A stretch of DNA of 14,474 bases from Thermodesulfobacteriota bacterium (GTDB taxonomy: Bacteria; Desulfobacterota; BSN033; UBA1163): assembly GCA_030024065.1 (NCBI GenBank), contig JASEIE010000055.1, positions 1 through 14,474 on the forward strand, read 5' to 3'. The translations under genes were made by a program, and so were the position numbers. This document shows positions 7,451 through 14,474 of the stretch, in pieces (the first letter of the stretch is position 1; each line of letters begins with the position of its first letter). The notes under the pieces are model-generated. The model saw only the letters and a program-made list of their open reading frames with translations. It ran no database searches and was not told the origin of the DNA.

Positions 7451-7928
7451 GACGGTCGCATCCATATAGACGGCACAATGGGCCGATTCCTTTTCAATCT
7501 TTCCCCAAGATTTCACCTCCTCAAAGGTGCAGCCCGAGAGGCCACCCCATTTGGGATCATCCGTGGTGATCTGGAAAGCAAACCGGTGGCCACTCTCCTT
7601 CTGGAAATGGCGATACCCAAAACTCTCAAAGAGGTTGTGGAAGATGTTTGCACGGGTCGAGACGAGGACATCGATCAACTTCATCTCGATCATATCGCAG
7701 ATGACCCTGCGCATCCCGCCCGGAATCATCGCTCCGGACAGTCCCAGGAAGATGATACAGTCCGGGGCGCTGAGCATCTTTCGAAACACTTCAAAACATT
7801 TGAAGAGATTACGGCTCTGGAAAGAGGTGTTTTAAAAGGCCTTGACCAGATCCAAAAGGCTCTGGGTCTTTTTCAGATCCAGAGGCTGAATCGGTTGTTG
7901 GAGAAATGATGACTTTCCTTTTTTTCAT
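7451..7928 (-). pseudogene. Deoxyhypusine synthase-family gene, decayed
   Basis: Conceptual translation of the minus strand gives recognisable deoxyhypusine-synthase-family blocks in order: IQPLDLKK and TSFQSRNLFK (N-terminus), IIFLGLSGAMIPGGMRRV, VLVSTRANIFHNLFE, then FAFQITTDDPKWGGLSG, KSWGKI and YMDATV (C-terminus). In this family the enzyme moves an aminobutyl group from spermidine in an NAD-dependent reaction; bacterial homologues often make other polyamines. Lesions: ATG 7928 reads into a run of seven A that shifts the frame, while six would restore it; an in-frame TAA lies at 7834-7832; the conserved STGANI reads STRANI (CGT for GGT); the central 150 or so residues are missing between GYRHF and FAFQITT; and similarity stops at 7451, next to the palindrome. 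A residual open stretch starts at GTG 7789 and runs to 7316, but a working product is unlikely. Confidence 0.85.
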
Positions 7929-8090
7929 CGGTTGAAAGAACCTGAGAGGGTGACGAATTTCTGCAAAAATTACCTGATCGAAAAAAATAAGTCAAGAGAA
8001 AATGCTTTCTTCTGTGTAACACATCTTTTAGAACCCCTTGTCTTTTTCGGAAGGATTGATTAATATTCTTATTCTGAAAGGAGAATCATT
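7929..8090. other. Intergenic region between pseudogene and ppiD-like gene
   Basis: This A+T-rich, 162-nt gap separates divergent units. It holds the candidate ppiD promoter and ribosome binding site. I see no gene, tRNA or clear hairpin in it. Confidence 0.6.
8038..8066 (+). promoter_or_regulatory. Candidate sigma70 promoter of the ppiD-uxs unit
   Basis: TTGTCT (8038-8043) and TAATAT (8061-8066) are 17 nt apart, each matching the consensus at 4 of 6 positions. The start codon is 24 nt further on, after the Shine-Dalgarno AAAGGAG at 8078-8084. The leader would be short. Confidence 0.4.
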
Positions 8091-9992
8091 ATGTTGAGGG
8101 CCTTAAGAGAACATGCCACCTCCTGGATGATCCGGGGTTTTCTTCTGCTTGTCGCAGTGACGTTCATCTCCTGGGGAGGATATTCCCTCGTCCGTGAGAA
8201 GAAATACGATTATGCGGTCAAGGTAAACGGAGTAGCCATCCACCTCAGGGACTATCAGGAGACCTTCCAGGGAGTGGTTAAGCGTTATCGGGATGTCATG
8301 GGCCCGACCTTTACCGAGAAGATGATCGAAGAGCTCCGCATCAGGGAAAATGTACTGGAGGAGCTCATCTCCCGAGCCCTCATCCTCCAGGAAGGCAAAA
8401 GGTTGGGACTGTCCATCTCGGATGGAGAATTGAGAATGGCCATCGAATCCATTCCCACCTTTCAGATCAGTGGCCAATTCGACCCACGCCTCTATGAACG
8501 ATTCCTCCGCTTGAACCGGATGAATCCGGAGGACTTCGAACGAATGCAGCGGGAGAATCTCCTCTTCTCCAAGGTGGTGAACCTCATCAGTATGAATGGG
8601 GGAAAGGTCTCGGAGGAAGAGGTTCTGGAGGCCTATCTCTTTGAAAACGAACGGATCAATCTCCACTTCATCAAGATTGCCCCCCACTCTTTCAGGGGCC
8701 AGGCCAATGTGAATGAGGTGGAGATCAAGGACTATTTCCAGAAACACCAGGAGGAATTCAGGGTTCCTGCATATATTCAGATTCAATATCTTGCTTTCCG
8801 CCCCTCCGATTTTGAAGCGAAGACCCAGGCCTCCCCTGACGAAATAAAACGGTATTATGACCAGCGGAAAGAGAGCTTTAAGACGCCCAGACGGATCAGG
8901 GTCAGGGAGATCCAGATAAAAGTGGAGCCACAGGATCCCGCCGATAAAGTGGAGGAGAAGAGGAAAAGAGCCGAGGAGGTCCTGGAGAAGGCTAAAAAGA
9001 CGAAGGACTTTGGATCCCTGGCAAAACAGTATTCTGAATCGGAGTCCTCACAAAAAGGAGGAGATTTAGGGTGGCTTCAGAGAGAGAATGTGGATGAATC
9101 CATCGAGAAACCTCTCTTTTCAATGAAGGCCGGTGAACTGAGTGGCGTGCTCAGAGGAGGAGGCGGATTCTACATCTTCAAAATAGAGGAAGTGGCCGAG
9201 GAAAAACAGAAACCCTTTGAGGAGGTTAAGGACCAGATCCTTCAGACAGTGAAGAAGGAGAAAGCAAAGGCAGAGGCCTCCCGTAAGGCGGATGATGCCT
9301 TCTACTCTCTTTTCCGTAGTCGGGATCTGGAAAAGTTCGCCCGCGAGAAGGATGTCCCCATCAGGACAACGGGTCTCTTTAAGGAGGGTGATGAGATTCC
9401 GGAGATCCGCAAAGACCCCTCCTTCCACGCCAGCGCCTTTTCGTTAAAGTTGGGAGAGATCTCCGCTGTGGTGAACACACCTCCCAATTTTTACATCCTC
9501 AAATTGCTGGACAAGAAGGAATCACGTATCCCTCCACTCGAAGAGGTGAAAGAGGAGGTGACCCGGAAGGTCAACGGGCTGAAGGCTGAGGAGAAGGCTC
9601 GTCAGACCGCAGATGAACTCCTCAACCAGATGAGAGGGGGGAAAGTGATCAAAGACATCGCCAGAGAAAAAGGTTTTTCTCTCGAGGAGACAGGCTTCTT
9701 CGCCAGGGCAGGAGGCGTTATCCCCAAAATAGGCCCGACCTTGGAATGGATGGCCCTGCTCTCCTCAATGACAGAAAAGACCCCTCTCCCCAAAGAAGTC
9801 CTTCGGATAAAGGAGGGATATTTTGTTTTGAAGTTACTGGCTCTCGAATCTGCAGACCAGAATAAATTCCAATCGGTCAGGAAAAATCTTGAAAAGCGGC
9901 TGATCTACCAGAAACAAGAGGAATTTTTCAAGAACTGGCTCGGCCAATTGAGATCCAGGGCTAAGATCGAGATTAACAAAGAAATCCTCTAA
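8091..9992 (+). CDS. ppiD: PpiD/SurA-like membrane-anchored periplasmic folding factor
   Basis: This 633-residue protein is similar in size to E. coli PpiD (623) and has the same plan. A short cytoplasmic tip is followed by one uncleaved membrane segment (about 13-32). A SurA-N-type helical chaperone region follows (about 40-225), then a parvulin domain (about 266-370, with GGDLGWLQ at 323-330), then two further parvulin-like repeats (about 411-512 and 516-617). It should assist folding of exported proteins at the periplasmic face of the inner membrane. The parvulin active-site histidines appear replaced: the usual RHI is REI (272-274) and the usual GxHIIK is GFYIFK (359-364). Isomerase activity is therefore doubtful and chaperoning more likely. 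AAAGGAG lies 6 nt before ATG. It is followed after one nucleotide by the uxs gene. Confidence 0.85.
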   Translation: MLRALREHATSWMIRGFLLLVAVTFISWGGYSLVREKKYDYAVKVNGVAIHLRDYQETFQGVVKRYRDVMGPTFTEKMIEELRIRENVLEELISRALILQEGKRLGLSISDGELRMAIESIPTFQISGQFDPRLYERFLRLNRMNPEDFERMQRENLLFSKVVNLISMNGGKVSEEEVLEAYLFENERINLHFIKIAPHSFRGQANVNEVEIKDYFQKHQEEFRVPAYIQIQYLAFRPSDFEAKTQASPDEIKRYYDQRKESFKTPRRIRVREIQIKVEPQDPADKVEEKRKRAEEVLEKAKKTKDFGSLAKQYSESESSQKGGDLGWLQRENVDESIEKPLFSMKAGELSGVLRGGGGFYIFKIEEVAEEKQKPFEEVKDQILQTVKKEKAKAEASRKADDAFYSLFRSRDLEKFAREKDVPIRTTGLFKEGDEIPEIRKDPSFHASAFSLKLGEISAVVNTPPNFYILKLLDKKESRIPPLEEVKEEVTRKVNGLKAEEKARQTADELLNQMRGGKVIKDIAREKGFSLEETGFFARAGGVIPKIGPTLEWMALLSSMTEKTPLPKEVLRIKEGYFVLKLLALESADQNKFQSVRKNLEKRLIYQKQEEFFKNWLGQLRSRAKIEINKEIL

Positions 9993-9993
9993 G

Positions 9994-10968
9994 ATGAAAA
10001 CATCTGACCAGACTCGAATTCTGGTGACCGGCGGCGCTGGTTTCCTCGGCTCTCATCTCTGTGACCGCCTTTTGAAGGAAGGTCACGATCTCCTCTGCGT
10101 GGACAATTTCTATACCGGTTCCAAACGAAACATCAACCATCTTCTTGACCATCCTTACTTCGAACTCCTTCGCCACGACATCACCTTTCCCCTCTATGTG
10201 GAGGTGGATGAGATTTACAATCTGGCCTGCCCTGCCTCGCCCATTCACTATCAGAACGACCCGGTCCAGACGACAAAGGTCAATGTCCACGGCTCTATTA
10301 ACATGCTGGGATTGACCAAGCGTCTCAGGGCCAAAATTTTACAGGCCTCCACATCCGAAGTTTACGGAGACCCCGCTGTCCATCCTCAACCAGAGAACTA
10401 CTGGGGGAATGTCAACTGCATTGGCCCTCGTTCCTGCTATGATGAGGGAAAACGATGTGCGGAAACCCTCTTCTTCGATTACCACCGCCAGTATGGAATC
10501 AAAATCAAGGTGGCTCGCATCTTCAATACTTACGGACCGAACATGCATCCTGATGATGGTCGTGTCATCTCCAATTTTATCCTCCAGGCTCTCAGAGGAA
10601 AACCCATCTCTGTCTATGGGGATGGATCTCAGACCCGTTCTTTCTGTTACGCGGAGGATATGATAGAGGGTTTCGTCCGGCTGATGAATTCGTCCGATGA
10701 TTTTACCGGCCCCGTCAATCTGGGCAATCCCGATGAGATCTCCATGCTCAAACTGGCAGAAAAAATCATCCAGATGATTGGTTCAAAGTCAAAGATCGTC
10801 TTCAAACCTCTCCCTTCCGATGATCCCAAACAGCGTCAGCCCCTCATTGATCTGGCGAAAGAAAAACTGGGCTGGACTCCAAGAATACCCTTGGAGGAAG
10901 GTCTCGTAAAAACCATTGCCTATTTTGAAGATTTACTTCGGAGAGGTAATGTTGAAAAGGGAAGGTGA
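9994..10968 (+). CDS. uxs: UDP-glucuronate decarboxylase (UDP-xylose synthase)
   Basis: This 324-residue extended short-chain dehydrogenase converts UDP-glucuronate to UDP-xylose with bound NAD+, feeding exopolysaccharide or lipopolysaccharide synthesis. Visible motifs: GGAGFLG (13-19) for NAD; RHDIT (60-64); the STSE block (119-122), whose Thr120 and Glu122 are catalytic in the family; YDEGK (149-153), giving Tyr149 and Lys153; ARIFNTYGP (174-182); DDGRV (187-191); and a C-terminal [14 protein letters not shown] stretch (281-294). Length and order fit UXS rather than GalE or RmlB, which lack the YDEGK form. It starts one nucleotide after the ppiD stop without a strong Shine-Dalgarno, so it is probably translated by coupling. 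It converges on ruvB with a 4-bp gap. No other sugar-nucleotide genes are in view. Confidence 0.93.
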   Translation: MKTSDQTRILVTGGAGFLGSHLCDRLLKEGHDLLCVDNFYTGSKRNINHLLDHPYFELLRHDITFPLYVEVDEIYNLACPASPIHYQNDPVQTTKVNVHGSINMLGLTKRLRAKILQASTSEVYGDPAVHPQPENYWGNVNCIGPRSCYDEGKRCAETLFFDYHRQYGIKIKVARIFNTYGPNMHPDDGRVISNFILQALRGKPISVYGDGSQTRSFCYAEDMIEGFVRLMNSSDDFTGPVNLGNPDEISMLKLAEKIIQMIGSKSKIVFKPLPSDDPKQRQPLIDLAKEKLGWTPRIPLEEGLVKTIAYFEDLLRRGNVEKGR

Positions 10969-10972
10969 TGGA

Positions 10973-12016
10973 TTAATGTCTTTTGCGGGTGGGAAGGGAG
11001 AGCTGTCTCCCTGAATCAGGATAGGGATTCCCGAAATGCTGGTAAGCCAGTTCCGTGGCTTTCCTTCCGTTCTGCATCCTCGCTACAAAACCGATCTTAA
11101 GCAGAAAAGGCTCGATCATATCCACCAGCGTATCTGCCTCCTCCTGAAGGGTTGCGGCGATTGCCTCCAGACCTACCGGCCCTCCTTTATAATACCGGAT
11201 GATGGTCTCTAAATACCTCCGGTCGAGGCCCGTCAGACCCATTTCATCCACCCCTTCCAGACGCAGCGCCTCATCTGTGATCCCTTTGGTGATCTTACCT
11301 TCTCCACGGACTTCAGCGAAATCCCTGACCCTCTTGAGAAGGCGATTCGAGATTCTTGGCGTGCCTCGGGATCGTTTGGCAATCTCCTCTGTCCCTTCGC
11401 CATCGATGGGCACGCCCAGGAGGGCGGCGGAACGCCTAACCACCTGGCACAGTTCTTCTCCGGTATAGAAATCGAGATTTCTCAATATCCCGAACCGTTC
11501 CCGGAGGGGGGCAGAGAGAAGGCCTGCCCGTGTGGTTGCGCCGACAAGTGTAAAGCGCTCCAAGCGATACCGGTGGCTTCGCGCATGGACGCCTTTATCA
11601 AAGATGAAATCAATGCAGAAATCCTCCATGGCCGGATAGAGAAACTCCTCCACCACCTTGGGCAGACGGTGGATCTCATCGATAAAGAGGACATCCCCCT
11701 TTTCCAGATGGGTGAGGATGCTGATGAGGTCCCCTCCTTTCTCAATCGCAGGTCCAGAGGAGGTGACAATCCGAACTCCCATTTCTGTGGCGATGATATG
11801 GGCAAGGGTCGTCTTCCCCAATCCCGGAGGGGAATGGAAGAGGACATGATCCAGAGGTTCTTTTCTCTTTTTCGCTGCCTGGATCGCAATTTCCAGGGTC
11901 TCCACAACCTGTCCCTGGCCGATATATTCCGAAAGCTTTTTGGGCCTCAGATCGAGGTAATCCTCGATTTCCGGTCTCTCCTGACCCAGCCCTTTCTCCT
12001 CTTCAGTCATCTTCAT
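10973..12016 (-). CDS. ruvB: Holliday junction branch migration helicase RuvB
   Basis: This 347-residue AAA+ motor drives Holliday-junction branch migration with RuvA; E. coli RuvB has 336 residues. Motifs: the [11 protein letters not shown] entry segment (24-34), Walker A PPGLGKTT (63-70), Walker B VLFIDEIH (109-116), sensor-1 GATTRAG (159-165), Arg-finger region LRERFG (171-176), sensor-2 RSRGTPR (215-221), and the C-terminal winged helix with [10 protein letters not shown] (301-310) and [12 protein letters not shown] (317-328). The residue before the P-loop is Ser rather than the usual Gly. I chose ATG 12016 because AAAGGAG lies 7 nt ahead, overlapping the ruvA stop; ATG 12010 (Met3) is less well placed. 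It is last in the ruvC-ruvA-ruvB order. Confidence 0.97.
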   Translation of the reverse strand: MKMTEEEKGLGQERPEIEDYLDLRPKKLSEYIGQGQVVETLEIAIQAAKKRKEPLDHVLFHSPPGLGKTTLAHIIATEMGVRIVTSSGPAIEKGGDLISILTHLEKGDVLFIDEIHRLPKVVEEFLYPAMEDFCIDFIFDKGVHARSHRYRLERFTLVGATTRAGLLSAPLRERFGILRNLDFYTGEELCQVVRRSAALLGVPIDGEGTEEIAKRSRGTPRISNRLLKRVRDFAEVRGEGKITKGITDEALRLEGVDEMGLTGLDRRYLETIIRYYKGGPVGLEAIAATLQEEADTLVDMIEPFLLKIGFVARMQNGRKATELAYQHFGNPYPDSGRQLSLPTRKRH

Positions 12017-12028
12017 CTTCCTGCTCCT

Positions 12029-12661
12029 TTAAGATGAGGCCCCCTTCTGACCCCGGTAGACCTCTTCAAAGAGTTCCTCGGCCGTGGAGATATTCGGATT
12101 CCTCAGCATGGCCTCGCCGACCAGCTTCTGTGCCTCGCCCGTTTTGTGGCCGAGGTCTCTCACCAGAACCTCCTCCACCTGTCTCTTAAAGTCCACGACC
12201 TCCACTTCAACAGGAATCTGATCCTCTCTCATCAGGGCGAATTTGCCTACCTTTCCCTGAAGGGTGGCGATGATCTTATCCGCAGTCCTCTTCCCGACCC
12301 CCTTCAGGCTCTCGAGTGTCTTTGAATCCCTCTCTTCAATGGCCTTCGCAATCCTGGGGATGGGCAGGACAAGGGCTTTCGCGGCCGTGAGCGGACCAAT
12401 ATCCTCCACCGTGATGAACTTCTCAAAGAACTCCTTCTCCGGTTCGTAGTTGAACCCGATGAGCGTGGGTTTGGGCTGTCTCTCCGTCTGATGGTAATGG
12501 ATGTAGAGTTTGACGATCTCTCCCTCTTCGCCCGCCTTCTTGGGACTGAAAGTCTTTCGGACAATGGCGGGAAGAAGGATCTCGTAACCCACCCCATTGG
12601 TCAGAACGACTACCCTGTCCTCTTCCTTCTTGAGTAATTTTCCTTCGATATAGCGAATCAT
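12029..12661 (-). CDS. ruvA: Holliday junction DNA helicase subunit RuvA
   Basis: This 210-residue protein binds four-way junctions as a tetramer and loads RuvB. It has an N-terminal OB fold (1-70), two helix-hairpin-helix motifs (83-97, VEDIGP; and 119-134, LKGVGKRTADKI), a linker (about 140-155) and a small C-terminal RuvB-contacting domain (about 160-205). The acidic pin region differs from E. coli: where E. coli has Glu55-Asp56 in a short turn, this protein has HYHQTERQPKPTLIGF (55-70), two residues longer and with Arg after the Glu. The stop codon is 12 nt from ruvB and overlaps its ribosome binding site. AGGGA stands 6 nt before the start. A 62-nt inverted repeat lies just upstream. Confidence 0.95.
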   Translation of the reverse strand: MIRYIEGKLLKKEEDRVVVLTNGVGYEILLPAIVRKTFSPKKAGEEGEIVKLYIHYHQTERQPKPTLIGFNYEPEKEFFEKFITVEDIGPLTAAKALVLPIPRIAKAIEERDSKTLESLKGVGKRTADKIIATLQGKVGKFALMREDQIPVEVEVVDFKRQVEEVLVRDLGHKTGEAQKLVGEAMLRNPNISTAEELFEEVYRGQKGASS

Positions 12662-12676
12662 CTTTTTCCCTAATTC

Positions 12677-12738
12677 GTGATAGTGAACAGTGTTGGTGTT
12701 AGTGAAAAATAACTATCACTCATCACCATCACTATCAC
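12677..12738. repeat. 62-nt imperfect inverted repeat between ruvC and ruvA
   Basis: Arms 12677-12703 and 12712-12738 are each 27 nt, around an 8-nt A-rich loop. The outer 10 bp (GTGATAGTGA with TCACTATCAC) are perfect, as are the inner four (TAGT with ACTA); the middle is mismatched. The arms are made of GTGATAGTGATG-like words. The ruvC stop codon lies inside the outer arm. It could act as an RNA stem between the two coding regions or be a mobile or slipped repeat; there is no T-run to make it a terminator. Confidence 0.7.
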
Positions 12739-13220
12739 CAATGAAAGTTTTCATTCCGGGACAGACCGGTCAGGGCCAGGGCGAGGGCATCGCCGGCATG
12801 GCTTGATCCGATTGACTTCTCGATCCTGAGAATCTGTCGAATCGCCTTCTGAACCTGTTCTTTCTCGGCCCGGCCGCTTCCGGTCAACGCACTCTTCACC
12901 TCTGTGGGCCTTATCTCAACGATAGGGATACCCATTTCCTGGGCAGCCAGGTAGATCACTCCCCGGACCTCTCCTAACTGAATGGCTGCCTTCGGAAATT
13001 GTTTCAGCACAAAGACCTCTTCTACCACAAGAAGGCCTGGCTTCCATTTCTCAAGCAGTTTCTTGATTCCATCATAGATGATTTTAAGACGGAGGGGAAT
13101 GGGGCAATCGGATTCCGTTCGAATGGCTCCCCAATCGCACGCCTTCCCGCCCCGGGAAAGAGTTTCCACAACTCCAAAGCCAGTCATGGCCAGACCGGGA
13201 TCAATCCCAATTGCCTTCAT
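12735..13220 (-). CDS. ruvC: Crossover junction endodeoxyribonuclease RuvC
   Basis: This 161-residue resolvase cuts Holliday junctions moved by RuvAB. The RNase-H-fold catalytic residues are visible: Asp7 (GIDPG), Glu67 (VVEEVF), His141 and Asp144 (SSHAGDALALAL). Many bacterial RuvCs, such as that of Thermus, have His where E. coli has Asp138, so this should be active. A conserved GxGxAEK loop reads GSGRAEK (114-120). The start is fixed by the canonical MKxIGIDPG opening, yet no Shine-Dalgarno is visible before it; a T-rich run sits there instead. The upstream 129-nt gap to yebC contains a terminator-like hairpin and a C/G palindrome. Downstream is a 73-nt gap to ruvA. Confidence 0.95.
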   Translation of the reverse strand: MKAIGIDPGLAMTGFGVVETLSRGGKACDWGAIRTESDCPIPLRLKIIYDGIKKLLEKWKPGLLVVEEVFVLKQFPKAAIQLGEVRGVIYLAAQEMGIPIVEIRPTEVKSALTGSGRAEKEQVQKAIRQILRIEKSIGSSHAGDALALALTGLSRNENFHW

Positions 13221-13234
13221 AAAAAATCCATTCC

Positions 13235-13269
13235 AAATCCCCCCGACCCCACTTTGCCAAAGGGGGGAT
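13235..13269. repeat. Palindromic repeat before ruvC, related to the rsmE copy
   Basis: AAATCCCCCC (13235-13244) and AAAGGGGGGAT (13259-13269) form the ends, with atcccccc pairing to ggggggat and ccccactttg between. Both ends are the same as in the element at 1314-1369, but the internal CCTGCC palindrome is absent. It lies 14 nt upstream of ruvC in an otherwise non-coding gap. Confidence 0.7.
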
Positions 13270-13283
13270 AGGAGGGGTTAACA

Positions 13284-13330
13284 ATAAAAAAGCCACCCAC
13301 TAAAGTTTTGACTTTATGTGAAGGCGGCTT
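13284..13330 (-). terminator. Rho-independent terminator-like hairpin after yebC
   Basis: On the minus strand, AAGCCGCC (13330-13323) pairs with GGTGGCTT (13297-13290), with one G-T wobble. The stem continues with CACATAAAG against CTTTAGTG (one bulge) around a 6-nt loop, and a run of six T follows (to 13286). It starts 20 nt after the yebC stop codon. It would separate yebC from ruvCAB at least in part. Confidence 0.65.
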
Positions 13331-13349
13331 CTTCATCGAAAAAGATGGG

Positions 13350-14099
13350 TTATGCACTGAGCTGTTCCATCTCCTCGTCGCTGATATCGAAATTGGCATA
13401 AACCTTCTGGACATCTTCCGAATCCTCCAGCCCTTCCATCAATTTCAGCATCTGCTCCGCTTCTTTTCCGGTCAGACGGATGGTGGTCTGAGGAACCATC
13501 GTCACTTCCGCATAGTTGTATTTGAAGCCGACGTCTTCCACTGCCTTCTTCACCTCTTCAAACCTGGAAGGAGGGACCGTCAATTCAAAATCTTTATCTG
13601 TATCCTTCACATCCAGCGCGCCTGCATCCAGAGCCACTTCGATCAAACGGTCTTCATCGGCTCCGCTCTTATCAATGACGATCAATCCTTTCTTCTCAAA
13701 CATCCAGGAGACACAACCGGCTTCCCCGAGGTTTCCGTTTTGCTTGGAGAAGATATGCCGCACATCAGCCACAGTGCGGTTTTTGTTGTCCGTCATCACC
13801 TCCAGCATCATCGCCACACCGCCTGGCCCATAGCCTTCATAAATTAACTCTTCGTAGTTGACCCCTTCCAGTTCTCCAGTGCCCTTCTTGATTGCCCTTT
13901 CAATATTATCTTTGGGCATGTTCTCCGCTTTGGCAGCGGTGACAGCGGCTCGAAGCCTTGAGTTGGAATTGATATCCCCTCCCCCAAAACGGGCGGCCAC
14001 CATGATCTCCTTAATGATCTTTGTGAAAGCCTTCCCCCGTTTGGCGTCTGCTGCGCCCTTCTTCCTCTTAATCGTACTCCACTTTGAATGTCCAGACAT
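13350..14099 (-). CDS. yebC: YebC/PmpR (TACO1) family protein
   Basis: This 249-residue protein is full length for the YebC family. The hallmark opening [14 protein letters not shown] (2-15) is present, followed by [18 protein letters not shown] (75-92) and EGYGPGGVA (107-115). The family was long called a transcriptional regulator (PmpR in Pseudomonas). More recent work on YebC and mitochondrial TACO1 points to a ribosome-associated role in relieving translation stalls at proline runs. Which role applies here cannot be told from the sequence. A GGAG sits 5 nt before ATG, adjoining the 12-nt palindrome GCTTTCGAAAGC. It lies 89 nt after tRNA-Val, perhaps on the same transcript, and before ruvC, a common arrangement. 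Confidence 0.95.
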   Translation of the reverse strand: MSGHSKWSTIKRKKGAADAKRGKAFTKIIKEIMVAARFGGGDINSNSRLRAAVTAAKAENMPKDNIERAIKKGTGELEGVNYEELIYEGYGPGGVAMMLEVMTDNKNRTVADVRHIFSKQNGNLGEAGCVSWMFEKKGLIVIDKSGADEDRLIEVALDAGALDVKDTDKDFELTVPPSRFEEVKKAVEDVGFKYNYAEVTMVPQTTIRLTGKEAEQMLKLMEGLEDSEDVQKVYANFDISDEEMEQLSA

Positions 14100-14108
14100 A
14101 CTCGCTCC

Positions 14109-14120
14109 GCTTTCGAAAGC
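14109..14120. promoter_or_regulatory. Perfect 12-nt palindrome adjoining the yebC ribosome binding site
   Basis: GCTTTCGAAAGC is a perfect palindrome immediately upstream of the GGAG that serves yebC. It could be an operator, or it could form part of a larger pairing with the GAAAG words next to it. No regulator is known from the sequence. Confidence 0.3.
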
Positions 14121-14121
14121 A

Positions 14122-14183
14122 GAAAGTGGAATGTGGCAGGTGGTTATTCAAAAACCACTTTCTACCTTCTACTCTCCACTTTC
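14122..14183. repeat. 62-nt imperfect inverted repeat between tRNA-Val and yebC
   Basis: The outer arms gaaagtgga (14122-14130) and tccactttc (14175-14183) are perfect, as are the inner arms gtggtt (14140-14145) and aaccac (14153-14158) around a 7-nt loop. Between them lie mismatched GTGG/TAGAAG words. Total span, loop size and outer/inner layout match the element at 12677-12738, but the sequence differs. Confidence 0.7.
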
Positions 14184-14188
14184 CAGAA

Positions 14189-14263
14189 TGGTGGGCGCTA
14201 CTGGATTTGAACCAGTGACTTCCTGCGTGTGAAGCAGGCGTTCTCCCCCTGAACTAAGCGCCC
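14189..14263 (-). tRNA. trnV: tRNA-Val(CAC)
   Basis: A complete 75-nt cloverleaf is on the minus strand. Acceptor GGGCGCT pairs with AGCGCCC; D arm GTTC/GAAC; anticodon stem CCTGC/GCAGG with loop TTCACAC, giving anticodon CAC, which reads the valine codon GTG; T arm ACTGG/CCAGT with loop TTCAAAT. The discriminator is A and the CCA end is encoded (14191-14189). A promoter lies just upstream at 14273-14301. No integrase or duplicated tRNA end is seen here, so there is no sign of an attachment site. Confidence 0.97.
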
Positions 14264-14272
14264 TGAGGTAGA

Positions 14273-14301
14273 ATTATTATAGAACCTTTCTGAAAAGTCA
14301 A
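14273..14301 (-). promoter_or_regulatory. Sigma70-type promoter of tRNA-Val
   Basis: On the minus strand TTGACT (14301-14296) is followed after 17 nt by AATAAT (14278-14273), each 5 of 6 to consensus, and the tRNA begins 9 nt later. An overlapping TATAAT exists but at a 14-nt spacing. The GTTGACTTTTC block is shared with the promoter at 4452-4478. Confidence 0.65.
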
Positions 14302-14402
14302 CCCCAGAATGATCAATGACTGAAAAAGACCAGCGACTCCTATCACTTTTTATAATTTCTTTAATTCTACCAGACCCAGGAAGACTGTCGATGAATTTTA
14401 TC

Positions 14403-14443
14403 GAGGTCTCTGAAAAACCCTTCAAATCCTTAGCAGAGACCTC
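14403..14443. repeat. 10-bp perfect inverted repeat with 21-nt loop
   Basis: GAGGTCTCTG (14403-14412) and CAGAGACCTC (14434-14443) are perfect inverted copies. No T-run follows on either strand, so it does not look like an intrinsic terminator. The remaining bases 14302-14402 and 14444-14474 show no gene or RNA that I can recognise. Confidence 0.55.
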
Positions 14444-14474
14444 TGATTACACAGATTTCAAAAAAAGATTAAAC

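Noticed and set aside
7316..7789. Residual GTG-initiated 157-residue frame as a functional small protein
   Set aside because: It joins two distant parts of deoxyhypusine synthase, lacks the centre and ends in translated palindrome; decay explains it better than a new gene.
7274..7909. 211-residue rightward open frame
   Set aside because: It is antisense to the deoxyhypusine-synthase-like pseudogene and runs through the palindrome; the recognisable protein similarity is on the minus strand.
8103..8786. 227-residue leftward open frame
   Set aside because: It is opposite the well-supported ppiD-like gene, shows no recognisable domain and has no promoter or ribosome binding site.
13308..13847. 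179-residue rightward open frame
   Set aside because: It is antisense to yebC and crosses the terminator hairpin; it is a by-product of yebC codon usage.
14198..14425. 75-residue leftward open frame over the tRNA
   Set aside because: It overlaps tRNA-Val and its promoter and has no protein signature.
14403..14443. Rho-independent terminator
   Set aside because: The stem is perfect but the loop is 21 nt and no T-run follows on either strand.
14189..14474. tRNA-Val as an integration site
   Set aside because: No integrase, no repeated tRNA 3-prime end and no foreign-looking genes are present in the window.

Overview
The window looks like chromosomal housekeeping DNA from a deltaproteobacterium (Desulfobacterota-type). 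This is inferred from gene content and order: a yebC-ruvC-ruvA-ruvB cluster, a ClpX-like ATPase next to a J-protein and a Lon-family protease with degenerate Walker motifs, and a PpiD-type periplasmic chaperone. Base composition looks near 50% GC by eye. I see no phage, insertion sequence, CRISPR array or secretion cassette. The accessory signal lies in short palindromic repeats, one decayed gene and unusual domain variants.

Layout. 58-1101 (+) is a HIT/GalT-like DUF4922 protein. It converges on a leftward four-gene unit occupying 7251-1125 (-): a ClpX-like unfoldase without the zinc domain, a zinc-less (CbpA-type) J-protein joined to it by a TAATG stop/start overlap, a Lon-like protease, and rsmE overlapping the lon end by 8 nt. 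A strong sigma70-type promoter (TTGAAA-16-TATAAT) precedes the unit, and a second one lies in front of the lon-like gene. Next come a G+C-rich palindrome and a clearly broken deoxyhypusine-synthase-family pseudogene (7928-7451, -).

8091-10968 (+) carries ppiD-like and UDP-glucuronate decarboxylase genes, one nucleotide apart. They converge on ruvB. 14263-10973 (-) is tRNA-Val(CAC), yebC, a terminator-like hairpin, ruvC, ruvA and ruvB. RuvA and RuvB form the branch-migration motor and RuvC cuts the Holliday junction. The last 211 bases hold the tRNA promoter and a 10-bp inverted repeat.

Best candidates for something under-described: (1) the ClpX-like/J-protein/Lon-like protein-quality-control operon, in which the ClpX-like protein keeps a ClpP-docking IGF loop and carries a second copy of the AAA+ small subdomain; (2) a palindromic repeat translated in frame inside RsmE, related to an intergenic copy before ruvC; (3) two 62-nt imperfect inverted repeats of the same architecture but different sequence, before ruvA and before yebC; (4) the multiply damaged deoxyhypusine-synthase-like gene.
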